Source: Escallonia rubra (taxonomy: Eukaryota > Streptophyta > Magnoliopsida > Escalloniales > Escalloniaceae). From it: a DNA stretch of 64,000 bases. The position numbers were made by a program, and so were the translations under genes. Positions 54,609 to 64,000 of this stretch are shown piece after piece (position 1 is the first letter of the stretch; each line of letters opens with the position of its first letter). Under the pieces are notes generated by a model, which saw nothing but the letters and a program-made list of their open reading frames with translations, was not told the origin of the DNA and searched no databases. The DNA is taken from positions 620,001 through 684,000 of the forward strand of contig JAVXUO010001489.1 in the NCBI GenBank assembly GCA_033065855.1. Direction: 5' to 3'.

Positions 54609-57333
54609 AGAGAGGGAGAGGGTTAGGAAAATGGATAAGAACGGCATATTGATCTTTTTTCGTATGATACCTCACAACTGTAATGTTAAGTTATATACCG
54701 CTTGTTCTTACTTAAACGGTTAGAGAATTGACCTAATAGTGTATAACATCGTTTAACACTTACCTGCACGTGCAAGATTCCGATTGTACGTGGAGAGAAG
54801 AATCAAGAATACTTGCACATGTAGAGAAGAATCAAGGTGTACCACCATCAGTGCACAGATAAACAAAATGCAAATTGCACTATAATAAGAGGGAGACCAA
54901 AAATGTAAGTTAGAAATTTTGAACTCAATACTTTGCTAAATCAAAATTTTGATATCATATTAAGTTACCATCTATTTTAAATTAATTTTAAGCTGTTAGA
55001 AAGCCCAACAGTATATATTATACTTTAGTATATATATTTGTTGTCATAAGTATGTTCGCAAGGCAACGTGCTTTTTGAAGCACCACCTAACATTTTTTTC
55101 TTTAGAATAATTAAAATTATAATTTATATGATTCGTTAGCATAGAGATTTGAACTCTAAACCTTGAGGTTATTCCTCAAGTGTCTTTGTCACTTCACCTA
55201 CCTTCTAGGGTTTGCACCACCCAACTCAAATAGCTCTTTTAGCTGAGGAAAGGGGTTTATTAATCTAAGTGGATGTTTGGTGATTTTTTTAGAAGATTTT
55301 TTTGGGTATTTGAAAGCCTTAAAAGTGGAAGGATTTCCATCAAACAACACTGTTGCCAAAAATTTACATTTTGAATATAAGGAGTTCATGTTGATGATTT
55401 GGTCTCGCTTTCTAGGACTTTAAATTAGTTTTGCATGGGAGTAGCATATATTTATTACCTTGAATGGTAATTGCTACAAAAATCCTCTTCTTATTCTAAA
55501 AACAAGAAATATTGAGAACTATTGATGAAAATATCATGTGTTACTAGTCCATTGCTACCCATCGTGGGGTTGTCCTCCCCCTTTCATCCAACATGCTCCC
55601 CCCTCTCCTCGTACACCTTGAAGCTATCCCTTAGGCATTTGGACACACCATGGCATGCACCGTCGCTCTCATGTGTTTATCACCACTTTCTTGAAAGGAC
55701 CGTACTAAATCTACTTGAGAGTAGTCTTTTAGAGCTTTTCATAAATATAAAGAAATACACCAGATAATGAAAAACCAAGCTATCAAAGTTGAAGGAATGA
55801 AGAGAGTTTGAAGGCTAGTATCATCTTCGAGAAAGAAACAATAATTTTGCATTAATTAAATGAACACTCAAACCAGACGCCTCTAATGACCTTGACCAAA
55901 AGACACCCTCAAAAAGCTGATCACCGCCATCAACTAAATCATGTGACACAGAGCAAGTAATCACCACGCACCACCATTAAACCTGTCAAGTCCACCCAAA
56001 CTAGTGCCATCCATCAACATCATCAACACACAACCACTCACCGAAAACAGCACCACATGGCCACCCACCCAATACCAATGAATAGAGGCCATTTTACCCA
56101 ATTACGCCACTACACGAGACAACAGAAACTCACCCCAACATCGAACAACCCCAAGTCATCGCCATCGAGACCACAACTAGCAAACAAACTCAAATAGCTA
56201 GCATAGACACCAAGCTACAAGGAAGGGGGATGACAAAACCCTATCCTAAAACTACACATTTGCCTGGAAACCAAACCAACCACATACCACAAACTAAACT
56301 AGAAAGGGAACCGAGCTAGGGGAAAAGGGGGAGGACTATATCTTAACGTGAAACTAAAGCCTCTCTGCACAGCCCACCAAGAATCCAATCGCCCTCAAAC
56401 GACGTTGCTGCCTTTGTCACTCCTACCTTTGCAACGGTCGCCTTTGCCGTTTCCACCTTCGCCACTGCTGCTGCCGTCACACCCATCCACCACACATTAT
56501 CACCACCGAAAGGAAACACCCCGACCACCAAACCATCCACCAACCGTTGCAACCAACTGCACCTGAGCCACTAACCCACCTTATAAACCCCCCTAGACAC
56601 CTGAGATATCAAACTTCCATGCCTACCACAGGTTCATGATCAAATCTAGAGAGCCTCGCCAAGCTATCAAACAAGGAAACTGTCAAAAGCAAACGAAACA
56701 AACCCTGAAAAGCTACCACTCCACCCTTCGATGTTGGAAGCCAGCGTTGGCGTCGGAATCGCAAGGTTTCCCATGGTGAGATAGAAAGGGATCCAGGGAG
56801 ACTTAGATAGTCAGATATGAAATTAAAAAATTAATTTTTAAAACACTATTTACATATGAAATTAAAAAAATAGTATTTAAAAATTTTACGCATTTGGACT
56901 TAAATTTAGCTATTATATCTGACATATGAGACTTAGAAAATAATTACAAATGAAATATAGAGGGGAAAAGTGAGACGATTAATTTAAATTATTGCTTTTA
57001 AGGAAAAAGAGTTGATATTAATGACACAAAAAAAAGGTATTTACGTCATATGTAGGTTACGTAACTATTGTGGTAAACGAGTATATACCACCAATTTGCT
57101 ATTTTTCTTTCAAGGTCATGATGACCGATAAAAGATTCTTGATTTAATCACTAATTAGTTTAATGTAAACAATAAGACAAATTAGTAGACCTTATACTAA
57201 TTAAAAACATTATGGCTTAAGTTTTAGTACAATAGAACCCAATATTTATGTGACTGGATATTAATTGTGTAGATGAACTTCACAATGAGGACGCTTTTCA
57301 ACTTCACGACCTCACTTTTAAATATATTAATAT
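54609..57333. other. Gene-free spacer with a C-rich block
   Basis: 54609-55800 is AT-rich. 55880-56760 is rich in CACC/ACCA on the plus strand (CAACC, CACCAC repeats) and may be the leader of a reversed LINE or the interior of a decayed element; no coding frame recognised on either strand, although the minus-strand stretch near 56343-56552 is open with Val/Ala-rich repeats (AKVETAKATVAKVGVTKA). No ends defined. Confidence 0.4.
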
Positions 57334-58628
57334 ACTCTCTTCGTCTCACATAATTTGATCAACTTTTTTTACACGCAGATTAAGGATTTAAGTGATATAT
57401 TAAGTGTTTCTCATTCTACCTTTTAGAGAGAGGAGAAGAAGAAGGTGGGTGAGAAAATGATTTAATGGAACCTTAAATGTGGAGAGAGAAATGAATAAAA
57501 ATTTAGGAATAATTGCATAAAATACTCATGTGGTTTGGGGTAGTTGCAAAAAGACTCCTGAAGTTACACAAGTTGCGAGAAGACACCTAAACATACAAAT
57601 GTGTTGCACCCGTCAATTCCCGTCACGGAATGATAAAAATGCCAAAATTGCCCCTCTATATATAAACTAATTGTAGCTCTGGGGTCTTTCCTTGTATTAA
57701 ATAATGTTGGTATTTGGCAGGGGGCAAAGGGGCAGGGCTAAGCTCGTGGTGGTGGATCAAGATTGTGGTGTAGGCGGAAATGGATGAGGTTGATGGCGGG
57801 GCTGGCGGGCGACGACGCAAGTCATGGTGGCTTGATCGATTTAGGGTTTCTAAAGTGAGAGAAGATAGTAGGGCAAGCGGCGGGGTAATTGGCTAGGGTT
57901 GATGGCGGGCTTGGTGGCGACGCAAGTCGCTGAGGTTGATGGCGCGGCGAGCGGCGATGTAAGAGGTGGGGATGATGACTGGGATGGCGACGCTAGTTCG
58001 CGGTCAGTGGAAAAGACATGTGGTGGCGACGCACTTGGCTCCAGTTGATGAAGGAGCTAACGGCGGCGGGAGAGGGTTCGTGGTGGGTTTTCGGGGCTAT
58101 GTGGTGGCCGAAATCGGCAGTGGTGGTGGTAGATGGGGTTGGGTGGGGGTGGCGGCTAGGGTTTCGGTTTGTGAGGTGGTGGCTATGGTTAGGGTATGAC
58201 TGGAATGGAGAAGAGAATGGAACTTGGGTGGGAGAGAAAAAAAAATGAGGGTAATTTAGTCTTTTTAACATAGTAAAATTTATCAAACGCATTTTTTAAG
58301 ATAGTGAATATCACGCTCCGTCAATCTGGACGATTTCTCTAACAGTTGCAACAAAATTAATACCATAGGAGGTCATTTGCAACTTGTGTAACTTCAGGGA
58401 TCTTTTTGCAACTATCACAAACCACATTGATATTTTATGCAATTATCCCTAAAAAAGTGTAAAAAAGTAAGTCAGAAAAGAGAAAATGAGTTATGAAGAT
58501 TTAAATGTGGAGAGAGAAATAGAATAAAAAAAGGTAAATATGTAAAAGTACTTACAGAATTTTTCTTAATTTGAAAATGAGTAATTTTTGTGGGACAGTC
58601 TAAAAAAGAAAATTGATTAAATTATGTA
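57334..58628. mobile_element. MITE-like element interrupted by a MULE
   Basis: Left end CTCTTCGTCTCACATAATTT continues TGATCAAC; the right reads GATTAAATTATGTAG, its approximate complement, though the right tip seems trimmed. This CTCCGTCYCA-type end is a common plant MITE. Interior sequence flanking the insertion point repeats 'aaatgtggagagagaaat' on both sides (57475 and 58505), as expected when internal repeats flank an insertion. The MULE at 57505-58449 is nested inside. Confidence 0.5.
57505..58449. mobile_element. Nested non-autonomous MULE
   Basis: Left end AGGAATAATTGCATAAAATA and right end TATTTTATGCAATTATCCC are complementary for more than 70 bp with mismatches (both then read 'gttacacaagttgc'-type sequence). 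Flanks TAAAAATTT (57496-57504) and TAAAAAAGT (58450-58458) match at 7 of 9 bases, consistent with an old 9-bp TSD. Interior is G-rich ([24 protein letters not shown] repeats, 57740-58190) without known protein. Confidence 0.7.
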
Positions 58629-58704
58629 GTGACCTGACTTTTCTGCGAGTAACGTGGTCCACCACCGATCTAGGCCCTTGCAGTCCAGCCTGCACTCTTC
58701 ATGA

Positions 58705-58775
58705 TGCAGGCCGGGCCGGCCCAGACTTTTTTGGACTGGTTTGGGCTGGCCCTTGGGTCCTCGGCCCGTTTGACA
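58705..58775. mobile_element. GGGCC-type element fragment next to a gene start
   Basis: GGCCGGGCCGGCCCAGACTT to CTCGGCCCGTTTGACATAAG; the right end repeats the wording of 21460-21478 (GGCCCGTTTGACAT). It is only about 110 bases upstream of the ATG of the next gene. Confidence 0.6.
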
Positions 58776-58886
58776 TAAGTACAATATAGATTTAAACTCT
58801 GGGGGTAAACTGGAATTTAAAGCGCTGATACAAAATGAAGTGAAAATTGGAACCCTTCCAGTCCATCTGAGAGAGGGCCGGATGAT

Positions 58887-61100
58887 ATGGCGGTGCCGGC
58901 GTCTGCAGTGACGCATCCAACTTTAACGGTATTTGCCTCTTTCATTTTTTTTTCCCGGCAAAATGCTTTCAAGTTCCTGTCTTATCACTGATGATTCTCC
59001 CTTTTGTACTGGGTAAGTGTATCTATAAGCAACTCCCATCTTGAAATTAATGCTGAAATTGAGACTCCGGATTTCGCAGTATCCGTTACGGACTGCGTCA
59101 ATTAAGGTAAGATTTTGGATAAAAAGAATCCTGTAAAACCTGTAGCAGTTGCTTAACAGACTCCTGTGTTATAGCAGTTGAGTTAAGAAACTTTGCATAG
59201 GTGCAGAACAACAAATGGGGAAGGGAGGGGTGTTATGAGTGCAGCCTTATCCGTGGAAGATCACAATTTTATGGGTATTTACGTGCGTCAAGCCATTAAC
59301 CATTCAGCTGCGAGCTGTAATAGCATTCACGAATGACCGATTAAAGAAATGGGCGTGGTTGTGCCGTCGGTCTAGAGAACGAGGAGAAGAAGAATAGCTT
59401 CGATAGAGTGATAGTAGAAGCTTAAATGGCTGGAGTCCGAAGTGGGCTTTGGTGGGTCTGGTTTTCGTCGAGGCTCGTCTTGATTGTAGTTTAATCAAAC
59501 GACGGCTTCCGAATTTATTTGTCGTTGCCATCTCTAATCACTGTTGTCATGCGTGCATGTAGTAGCGGAGCAATCCAAATCCATCGTTTGAGGTATTGCA
59601 GGAGTCATCGGTGTTGGGACTGAGCTCACTAATATACAAATATTGAACCTGCAGGGTTGTCAAACAGCTGATCTTTGAGATAGTTGATGTATGCTTTAGT
59701 TGATTAAACTGGTCGTTTGCAGCTGTAGTGTCTTTTGGCTGTCAGCTGATGTGCATTTTCAGCTCTCATCTGAGGATTGTGGACACTTTCTCCTTGTGAT
59801 AGGTTTAGAAAAGGTTTCATATATGAAGGCAAGCTATAGCCATCATAGTTTTGCAGGTGATGGGCATCCTATATAATGTGGTGAAACTTTGATGAAGAAC
59901 TATGGAACGCAAGGATGTGGAAGTCTAACCGGTGCCTAACTGAACAATGATATCTTGTATCTCCACACACTCGTTCAACTTGCTTTTAATGTCGATAGAA
60001 GTTCGAACTTAACTGTTCGGACATTCCAAGCTGAACCACTTTTGTCTGCACTATGTGCCTCTTTTGCTTAAATAGCCGCACTCATAAGTTGTTTAAGTTA
60101 GAAACAGTTAGTCACTTGTATGCTTATTGCATGTTTGTTTTCTCTTCTGTGTGCTCGTGTTGTGTGTTGTGTGTTGTGTGTTGCGTGTTGTGTGTTGTGT
60201 GTTGTGTGTTGTGTGTTGTGTGTTGCGTGTGTGTGTGTGTGTGTGGTGGGGGGGTCGGGGAGGGGTCATGTTTCACTAACAAAGAATGATGCTAAACTTG
60301 ACAGCCGGGGAATCATAGTATCCACCTTTTTTCCAGGAGGATTACATTGAATTTGTTCCTTCATACAGATGAAGGTGTTGAAGTGGCGACCTTGTCGATC
60401 ATATATTCCCGTACTTGTACATTTACAGCATCAACCAATATCTACCTCATGTTCTATGAAACTACCAGTGGCACAGTATGACTCTCCAAAGGTCAAGTTA
60501 TATATAAGATCTGTCAGGGACAAGTTGTGGGATGTTACTCCTGCGGCAGTTAAAGAATTCCCATCGGAAAAGGCAAAGGCTATAGCACTGCGGCAAATGC
60601 TGGGTCTGGGACAGGAAGCGTTGAAGTGGTCTCTTGTTGTGCTGTTCATCTTTAGCTCCATATCAGACTTCGTATATTCAGTATCTAGAAACAAGGAGCT
60701 GCTAATTCCTTTTGGTCTCTTTGTTGGCTGCATGTTTATAAACCTCTTGAAGGGGACATTTCAAGACTTGTATCCCACCTCAAAGGTATGTTTCTTTTGC
60801 TTTACTCTCCCTTGAGTCTCTTCATCTGTCTGCTCATGAAGCAGTAATCCGTAAATGTCTTCTGTTTGGCAGGAGAAATGCCTCAGTTGGCACCTCGTAG
60901 GCATGGGTTGCTTCTTCATTCTTGTTAGAGTTCTCGCTGCATATGTTACTGCAGGTGCTCGAGTTTTTCTTTGGTATGCTGCAAATGGTGGATTAATGCA
61001 AATCTGGTGGCTATGGAAAAGTTTACCAGAAGAAGAACAAAACAATGGAGAGAATGCCTTGCAGGACAGCGTTTCGACATCTATGATAGCAGAAGACTAA
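58887..61100 (+). CDS. Small conserved plant membrane protein of unknown function
   Basis: Proposed exons: 58887-58928, a 27-bp microexon 59080-59106 (flanked by cag and gtaaga), 60369-60785 and 60873-61100; 237 residues. The last two exons are solid: frame and GT/AG junctions agree and the protein is consistent. The first two depend on a 1.26-kb intron and are less certain; MAVPASAVTHPTLT plus YPLRTASIK make a Ser/Thr/Arg-rich, acid-free N-terminus suited to organelle targeting. Three to four hydrophobic segments are visible: ALKWSLVVLFIFSSISDFVY, LLIPFGLFVGCMFINLL, HLVGMGCFFILVRVLAAYV and ARVFLWYAANGGLMQIWWLW. A conserved-looking VRDKLWDVTPAAVKEFPSEK stretch precedes the first segment. I believe this is a plant-specific family without assigned function; no catalytic motif. 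ATG at 60369 alone could also serve as a start. Confidence 0.65.
60150..60245 (+). repeat. 7-bp microsatellite (TGTGTTG)n in an intron
   Basis: About 11 units of TGTGTTG with two C-variants (TGCGTTG-like), grading into (GT)n and a G run (60248-60262). It lies in the long intron of the membrane protein gene, just 110 bases before the acceptor at 60368. Frames across it give artificial Cys/Val-rich peptides. Confidence 0.9.
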
Positions 61101-61657
61101 GGATAATGGGATTGTTCATGAGAATCCCGCAAATCAGTTCTTACAGAATTAGGTAAACTGATCTATGGTGCTACTGAAGTGACATTTTTTTTTCCCTTCT
61201 TGTCTGTAAAATTCCGAAGAAACAAGCAGATGTCCAAGTCTTTTCCTGTTAGAAATATGAAAGGTTTGGCAATGAACCAAACGACTGATGACAACACAAC
61301 AGTGTTCCTCCTTTTCATTGAAGAATGTTTGCGGCTACGGAAAATGTTGGAAGATAACTATAATTGGTCATATAGCGACAACTAATAGTCGCTAAAAATA
61401 GTGACGTTTTTGTTAACACTTTCAGGAACAATTTTTATAGCGCACAACATAAAAACCAATAAAGACATCTAGCGATCATTAACGGTTGTTATACGAAAAA
61501 TTTGAACTATCTTCCTAGCACCTGAGTGACATTCAAAATTTTCCTTATTTATCTTCTAAGCCTTAGCGAGTACAAGAAAGCCAGCGGAGAAGTCACGTTT
61601 GATGCCAGAATCAGAATGTAATGACTAATGAGTAATGATACATATTCTCAGACGTTC
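61101..61657. other. 3' flank of the membrane protein gene with transposon remnant
   Basis: Downstream sequence. At 61363-61510 motifs 'gacaactaatagtcgctaaa' and 'gatcattaacggttgttata' recur from 14595-14765, a shared old CACTA-like remnant. No gene. Confidence 0.45.
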
Positions 61658-61673
61658 AAAGATGCGGTGTTGG

Positions 61674-62030
61674 ATTAGATGCTTTTCCAGATATCCGGAA
61701 CGGAGGCGATTAGTGCCATTGCTGCCCCTATTTTGTATGATATTTGCCAGATCTGTACCTATTTTCATCAGTGTCGGGTTATGTTAGGGAGCAAACGACT
61801 ACTTCATGAAGCGGTCAGACTTGCCACTTTTGCATGCAAGGCTAGATCGGAAGTCTCTGTGACATGGGACAATAGATTAGATACTTTTCGATCTATGAAT
61901 GTTTAATGAAAAATGCCTAGCTCCTAGCTTTCTATTTTAATTTAGTTTCATGTCTGTAATATATGTTACAATCCTTTGTATGACCGGGACGGTTTATTAT
62001 ATATAATATTTCTCTTCTAAACAAAAAAAA
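61674..62030 (+). mobile_element. 5'-truncated LINE with 15-16 bp TSD
   Basis: AAGATGCGGTGTTGG lies at 61659-61673 and 62031-62045. The insert holds a coding tail (61679-61906), an untranslated end and a poly(A) tract immediately before the second copy. It is a truncated insertion of the LINE family that also forms 25509-29665: the two coding tails align across APILYD(F/I)C and the FAC(Q/K)AR region. Confidence 0.92.
61679..61906 (+). pseudogene. LINE ORF2 C-terminal fragment (RNase H-like tail)
   Basis: 75 codons: EAISAIAAPILYDICQICTY, FHQCRVMLGSKRLLHEAV, then RLATFACKARSEVSVTW to a TAA-type stop. Truncated at its 5' end by incomplete reverse transcription. Aligns with 29250-29450. Not functional on its own. 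Confidence 0.7.
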
Positions 62031-62045
62031 AAGATGCGGTGTTGG

Positions 62046-62772
62046 GTATAAAATAGGCTGAGAAACTCAATGGCACAAAGCCGCCAACTTGGACCGCTGC
62101 TTCGCCGTGGACTATGCACCTTTCAACTAGTGACTCCGCTACGTCTATTACATCAACGATGGAAAGTCTCAAAGTCCCCACGTCGAAACATTGGAGTAAC
62201 ATTTAGGAATAAACGTTTCTCACGAAACTTTTTCCTTTCAGGTGCTTGAATAATGATCTGAAAACAAGTTGTGTGGAAATACAAGTCGAATTACAGGGGT
62301 GTGTACCTCGGCAGCGAAACATGAAGCCACGCGACAAATGAGTAGCTGCGCACCAAAGCAACTATAAATTACAACCTCGGAATTAGGTTTAAAAGGAGCA
62401 TTCCTGTCCTATATATGTATCTCGATACAAACCTTGAAGAATGAAAGATCCTCCGCCGATGAGCAATTAACTAATCTACCAAAACTGCCACTATTTCAAG
62501 CTGTACAGATATTTATATGCGGGGAATCGAGTCCTGAGAACTACCATACCACAAGCTTCATCTATACAGTAGAGCACTCCTGTGATTCTGGTAGGAACAT
62601 AATCTATACAACGCTTAACCAGATATCCCCCTGACAACAAGGATGAAACAATGAAAGCTAGCTCGCCTTGCTACCGGAACCTTAGGAATGTTCGATTCTT
62701 CAATTTCTGAACACGTATATGTACTCTGTCTATATATCTTCACCGAAAATTACATGCATTGACAACCAGGTA
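62046..62772. other. 3' flank of the OSCA gene (minus strand)
   Basis: Probably contains the 3' untranslated region of the minus-strand channel gene, in its right part. No further gene; a 66-codon frame at 62434 has no known motif. Confidence 0.4.
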
Positions 62773-63370
62773 TTATTGATCTGGTTTTGAAGGGGAGCTA
62801 CCAGAAGACGATGCTTCACCCAGACCTGGTTTTGAAGGGGAGTTGCCGGAAGACGATGCTTCACCCAGACCTGGTTTATTTCCCTCCAGATCTTGGAGCT
62901 TGTCATCAGCACCATTCTCATGCTCATTTAGGCTGACATCTGTGCACAACGTAGGGGAAGTAGATGGGAATTGACAATAGGCTGAATACAGTTGCTCATG
63001 AATCCCTTCCAGCTTTCCGCCCTGCTCATCTTGCCGATCCATGTCAATAAGAACCTGTGGACAAACACCATATTATAAATTGAAGAAAGGAGGCAATCAT
63101 GAGTTCATAAGATTTGTATCCTTGTTCAACATTTACCTGTACAACATTGTTCTTAAATATTGGCAAAAACCTTTGCCTACAGTACATGTTGAAAAAAAGA
63201 GTGCAAATAATCAGTGGAATGGTAAAACTTGATGCAACTGGTGATTTCTTGATTCCAAAAACTCCCAAAGCTATAATTTGTGTCAGCAACAATGAGAAGA
63301 TGGTGGCACTGTGCACGATAGGCCAATAAAGTCCCCCACTTTGATGTCTTGTGATGTACACGTTAAGAAT
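62773..63370 (-). CDS. OSCA/CSC1-like (HYP1/RXW8-type) cation channel, last two exons
   Basis: Partial gene on the minus strand: exons 63370-63137 and 63054-62773; upstream exons are beyond the window. The first encodes ITRHQSGGLYWPIVHSATIF and LLLTQIIALGVFGIKKSPVA, then FTIPLIICTLFFNMYCRQRF and LPIFKN, part of the 7-TM RSN1 region of hyperosmolality-gated/mechanosensitive OSCA (CSC1-like) channels. The wording (GKFWPIVHN, TQIIALGVFG, YCRQRFLPIFK) is closest to the HYP1/RXW8 subgroup. The second exon encodes VLIDMDRQDEQGGKLEGIHE, LYSAYCQFP and a polar cytosolic tail that ends in two near-identical 15-residue units (KPGLGEASSSG(N/S)SPS) and KPDQ. Frame and junctions (acceptors cag, donor gtaaat) agree. 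Plasma-membrane or endomembrane location is expected for the family. Confidence 0.88.
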
Positions 63371-64000
63371 CTGAAAGGCATATTTGCATATTGGAATTAG
63401 GAACTCAAAAGTTCATGGAAAATAAGCTGAAGAATACCGAGATCTAACAAACCAAGAATATTATGATTATCAGGCAACCAAATTATCATCTCAACTTAGC
63501 ATTCTCATTGCCGTAAACCAAAATTGAGTAGAACTTTAAGACCATGAGAGTTTTTTCACTGTGATAATGCTGAACTGTTTGATATACACAACCTGTTTCC
63601 CTCCTTTGATATACACATATTACATGGGCATAAGTTCTTTATTTAAGTATTGAATAGGAAAAGGTCAAAAGGGATTACAAAATGAAACACTAATGAGCAG
63701 ATAACATAAGAGCTAGTGATTTCTCCTAGTATCATCTCTCTTATAAATACGGCAGCAATCAAGAGACAGAGAGTGGGCAAACTTACTTTTCTGCATCCCC
63801 AAAATTTCTATATTCTTCTTAGGAATTTTTTTTTTTTTTTAAGCATAAACCAAAGTCGTGCATAAAATACTACAAAAGATTGCTTGCTTGAAAGTTGAAA
63901 TGTCAGAAAACATGACTTTTCAGTAAAAAGAAGTGGAAGAAAATAGTTTAGCTGTTTAGGACAACGGCTTACTCAATGCCAGGAGCATGCACATGTAGGG
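63371..64000 (-). other. Intron of the OSCA-like gene reaching the window edge
   Basis: Upstream of the acceptor at 63371 no further OSCA exon can be identified up to 64000, so the intron is at least about 600 bp or the next exon is short and unrecognised. A poly(T) run of about 15 lies at 63826-63840. Confidence 0.5.

Noticed and set aside
60053..60350. Cys/Val-rich small proteins
   Set aside because: They are translations of the TGTGTTG microsatellite within an intron.
1..64000. CRISPR arrays, operons or bacterial signals
   Set aside because: None present; introns, poly(A) retroinsertions and transposon families show a plant nuclear genome.

Overview
The window is nuclear DNA of a flowering plant, most likely a eudicot. 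The evidence is intron-containing genes with plant-type products (branched-chain aminotransferase, subgroup-14 R2R3-MYB, OSCA/CSC1-type channel), plant transposon families (FAR1-type MULE, CACTA, hAT, Harbinger, DUF4283 LINE) and a nuclear copy of plastid psaB. Three host genes are complete in the window and clear or fairly clear: a 63-aa Cys-rich protein (19250-19441), BCAT (33585-37440, ten exons) and a MYB68/84-like factor (45427-46845, three exons). A small membrane protein (58887-61100) has solid main exons and a tentative 5' end. The last two exons of an OSCA/CSC1-like channel (62773-63370, minus strand) enter from the right edge. Nearly everything else is transposon-derived.

Positions 1 to about 11816 are one very large Mutator-like element whose left tip is cut off by the window. 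It has near-identical terminal inverted repeats of at least 950 bp, repeated subterminal modules, a FAR1-type transposase on the plus strand (1797-4096), a converging minus-strand gene fusing a plant mobile domain to a C48/Ulp1 protease (8106-5317), a 167-bp tandem array between their 3' ends, and a G-rich hairpin-containing minisatellite just inside the right TIR. Both genes carry inactivating changes, so this copy looks like a recently decayed relative of an active, Ulp1-carrying MULE.

From 11.8 to 25.5 kb lie hAT and CACTA ends, a psaB insertion, and two gene-capturing elements: one with a receptor-kinase fragment, the other (a Pack-MULE with 9-bp TSD) with a PPR fragment and unknown sequence. 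From 25.5 to 29.7 kb is a LINE that keeps ORF1 and the extreme 3' end of ORF2 but lacks the reverse transcriptase; a hAT element is nested in ORF1, and removing it with one target copy restores the frame exactly. A MULE with a 9-bp TSD follows (29945-31237).

From 37.4 to 64 kb the spacers between genes hold a degenerate telomere-like block, a CACTA element, hAT and Harbinger-type elements with intact target duplications, a MULE nested in a MITE, and short LINE insertions. Counting 25509, 32457, 42572 and 61674, four target-primed retroinsertions with readable target duplications are present, one only about 23 bp long. The host genes do not form a pathway; they are separate units in a transposon-rich spacer.
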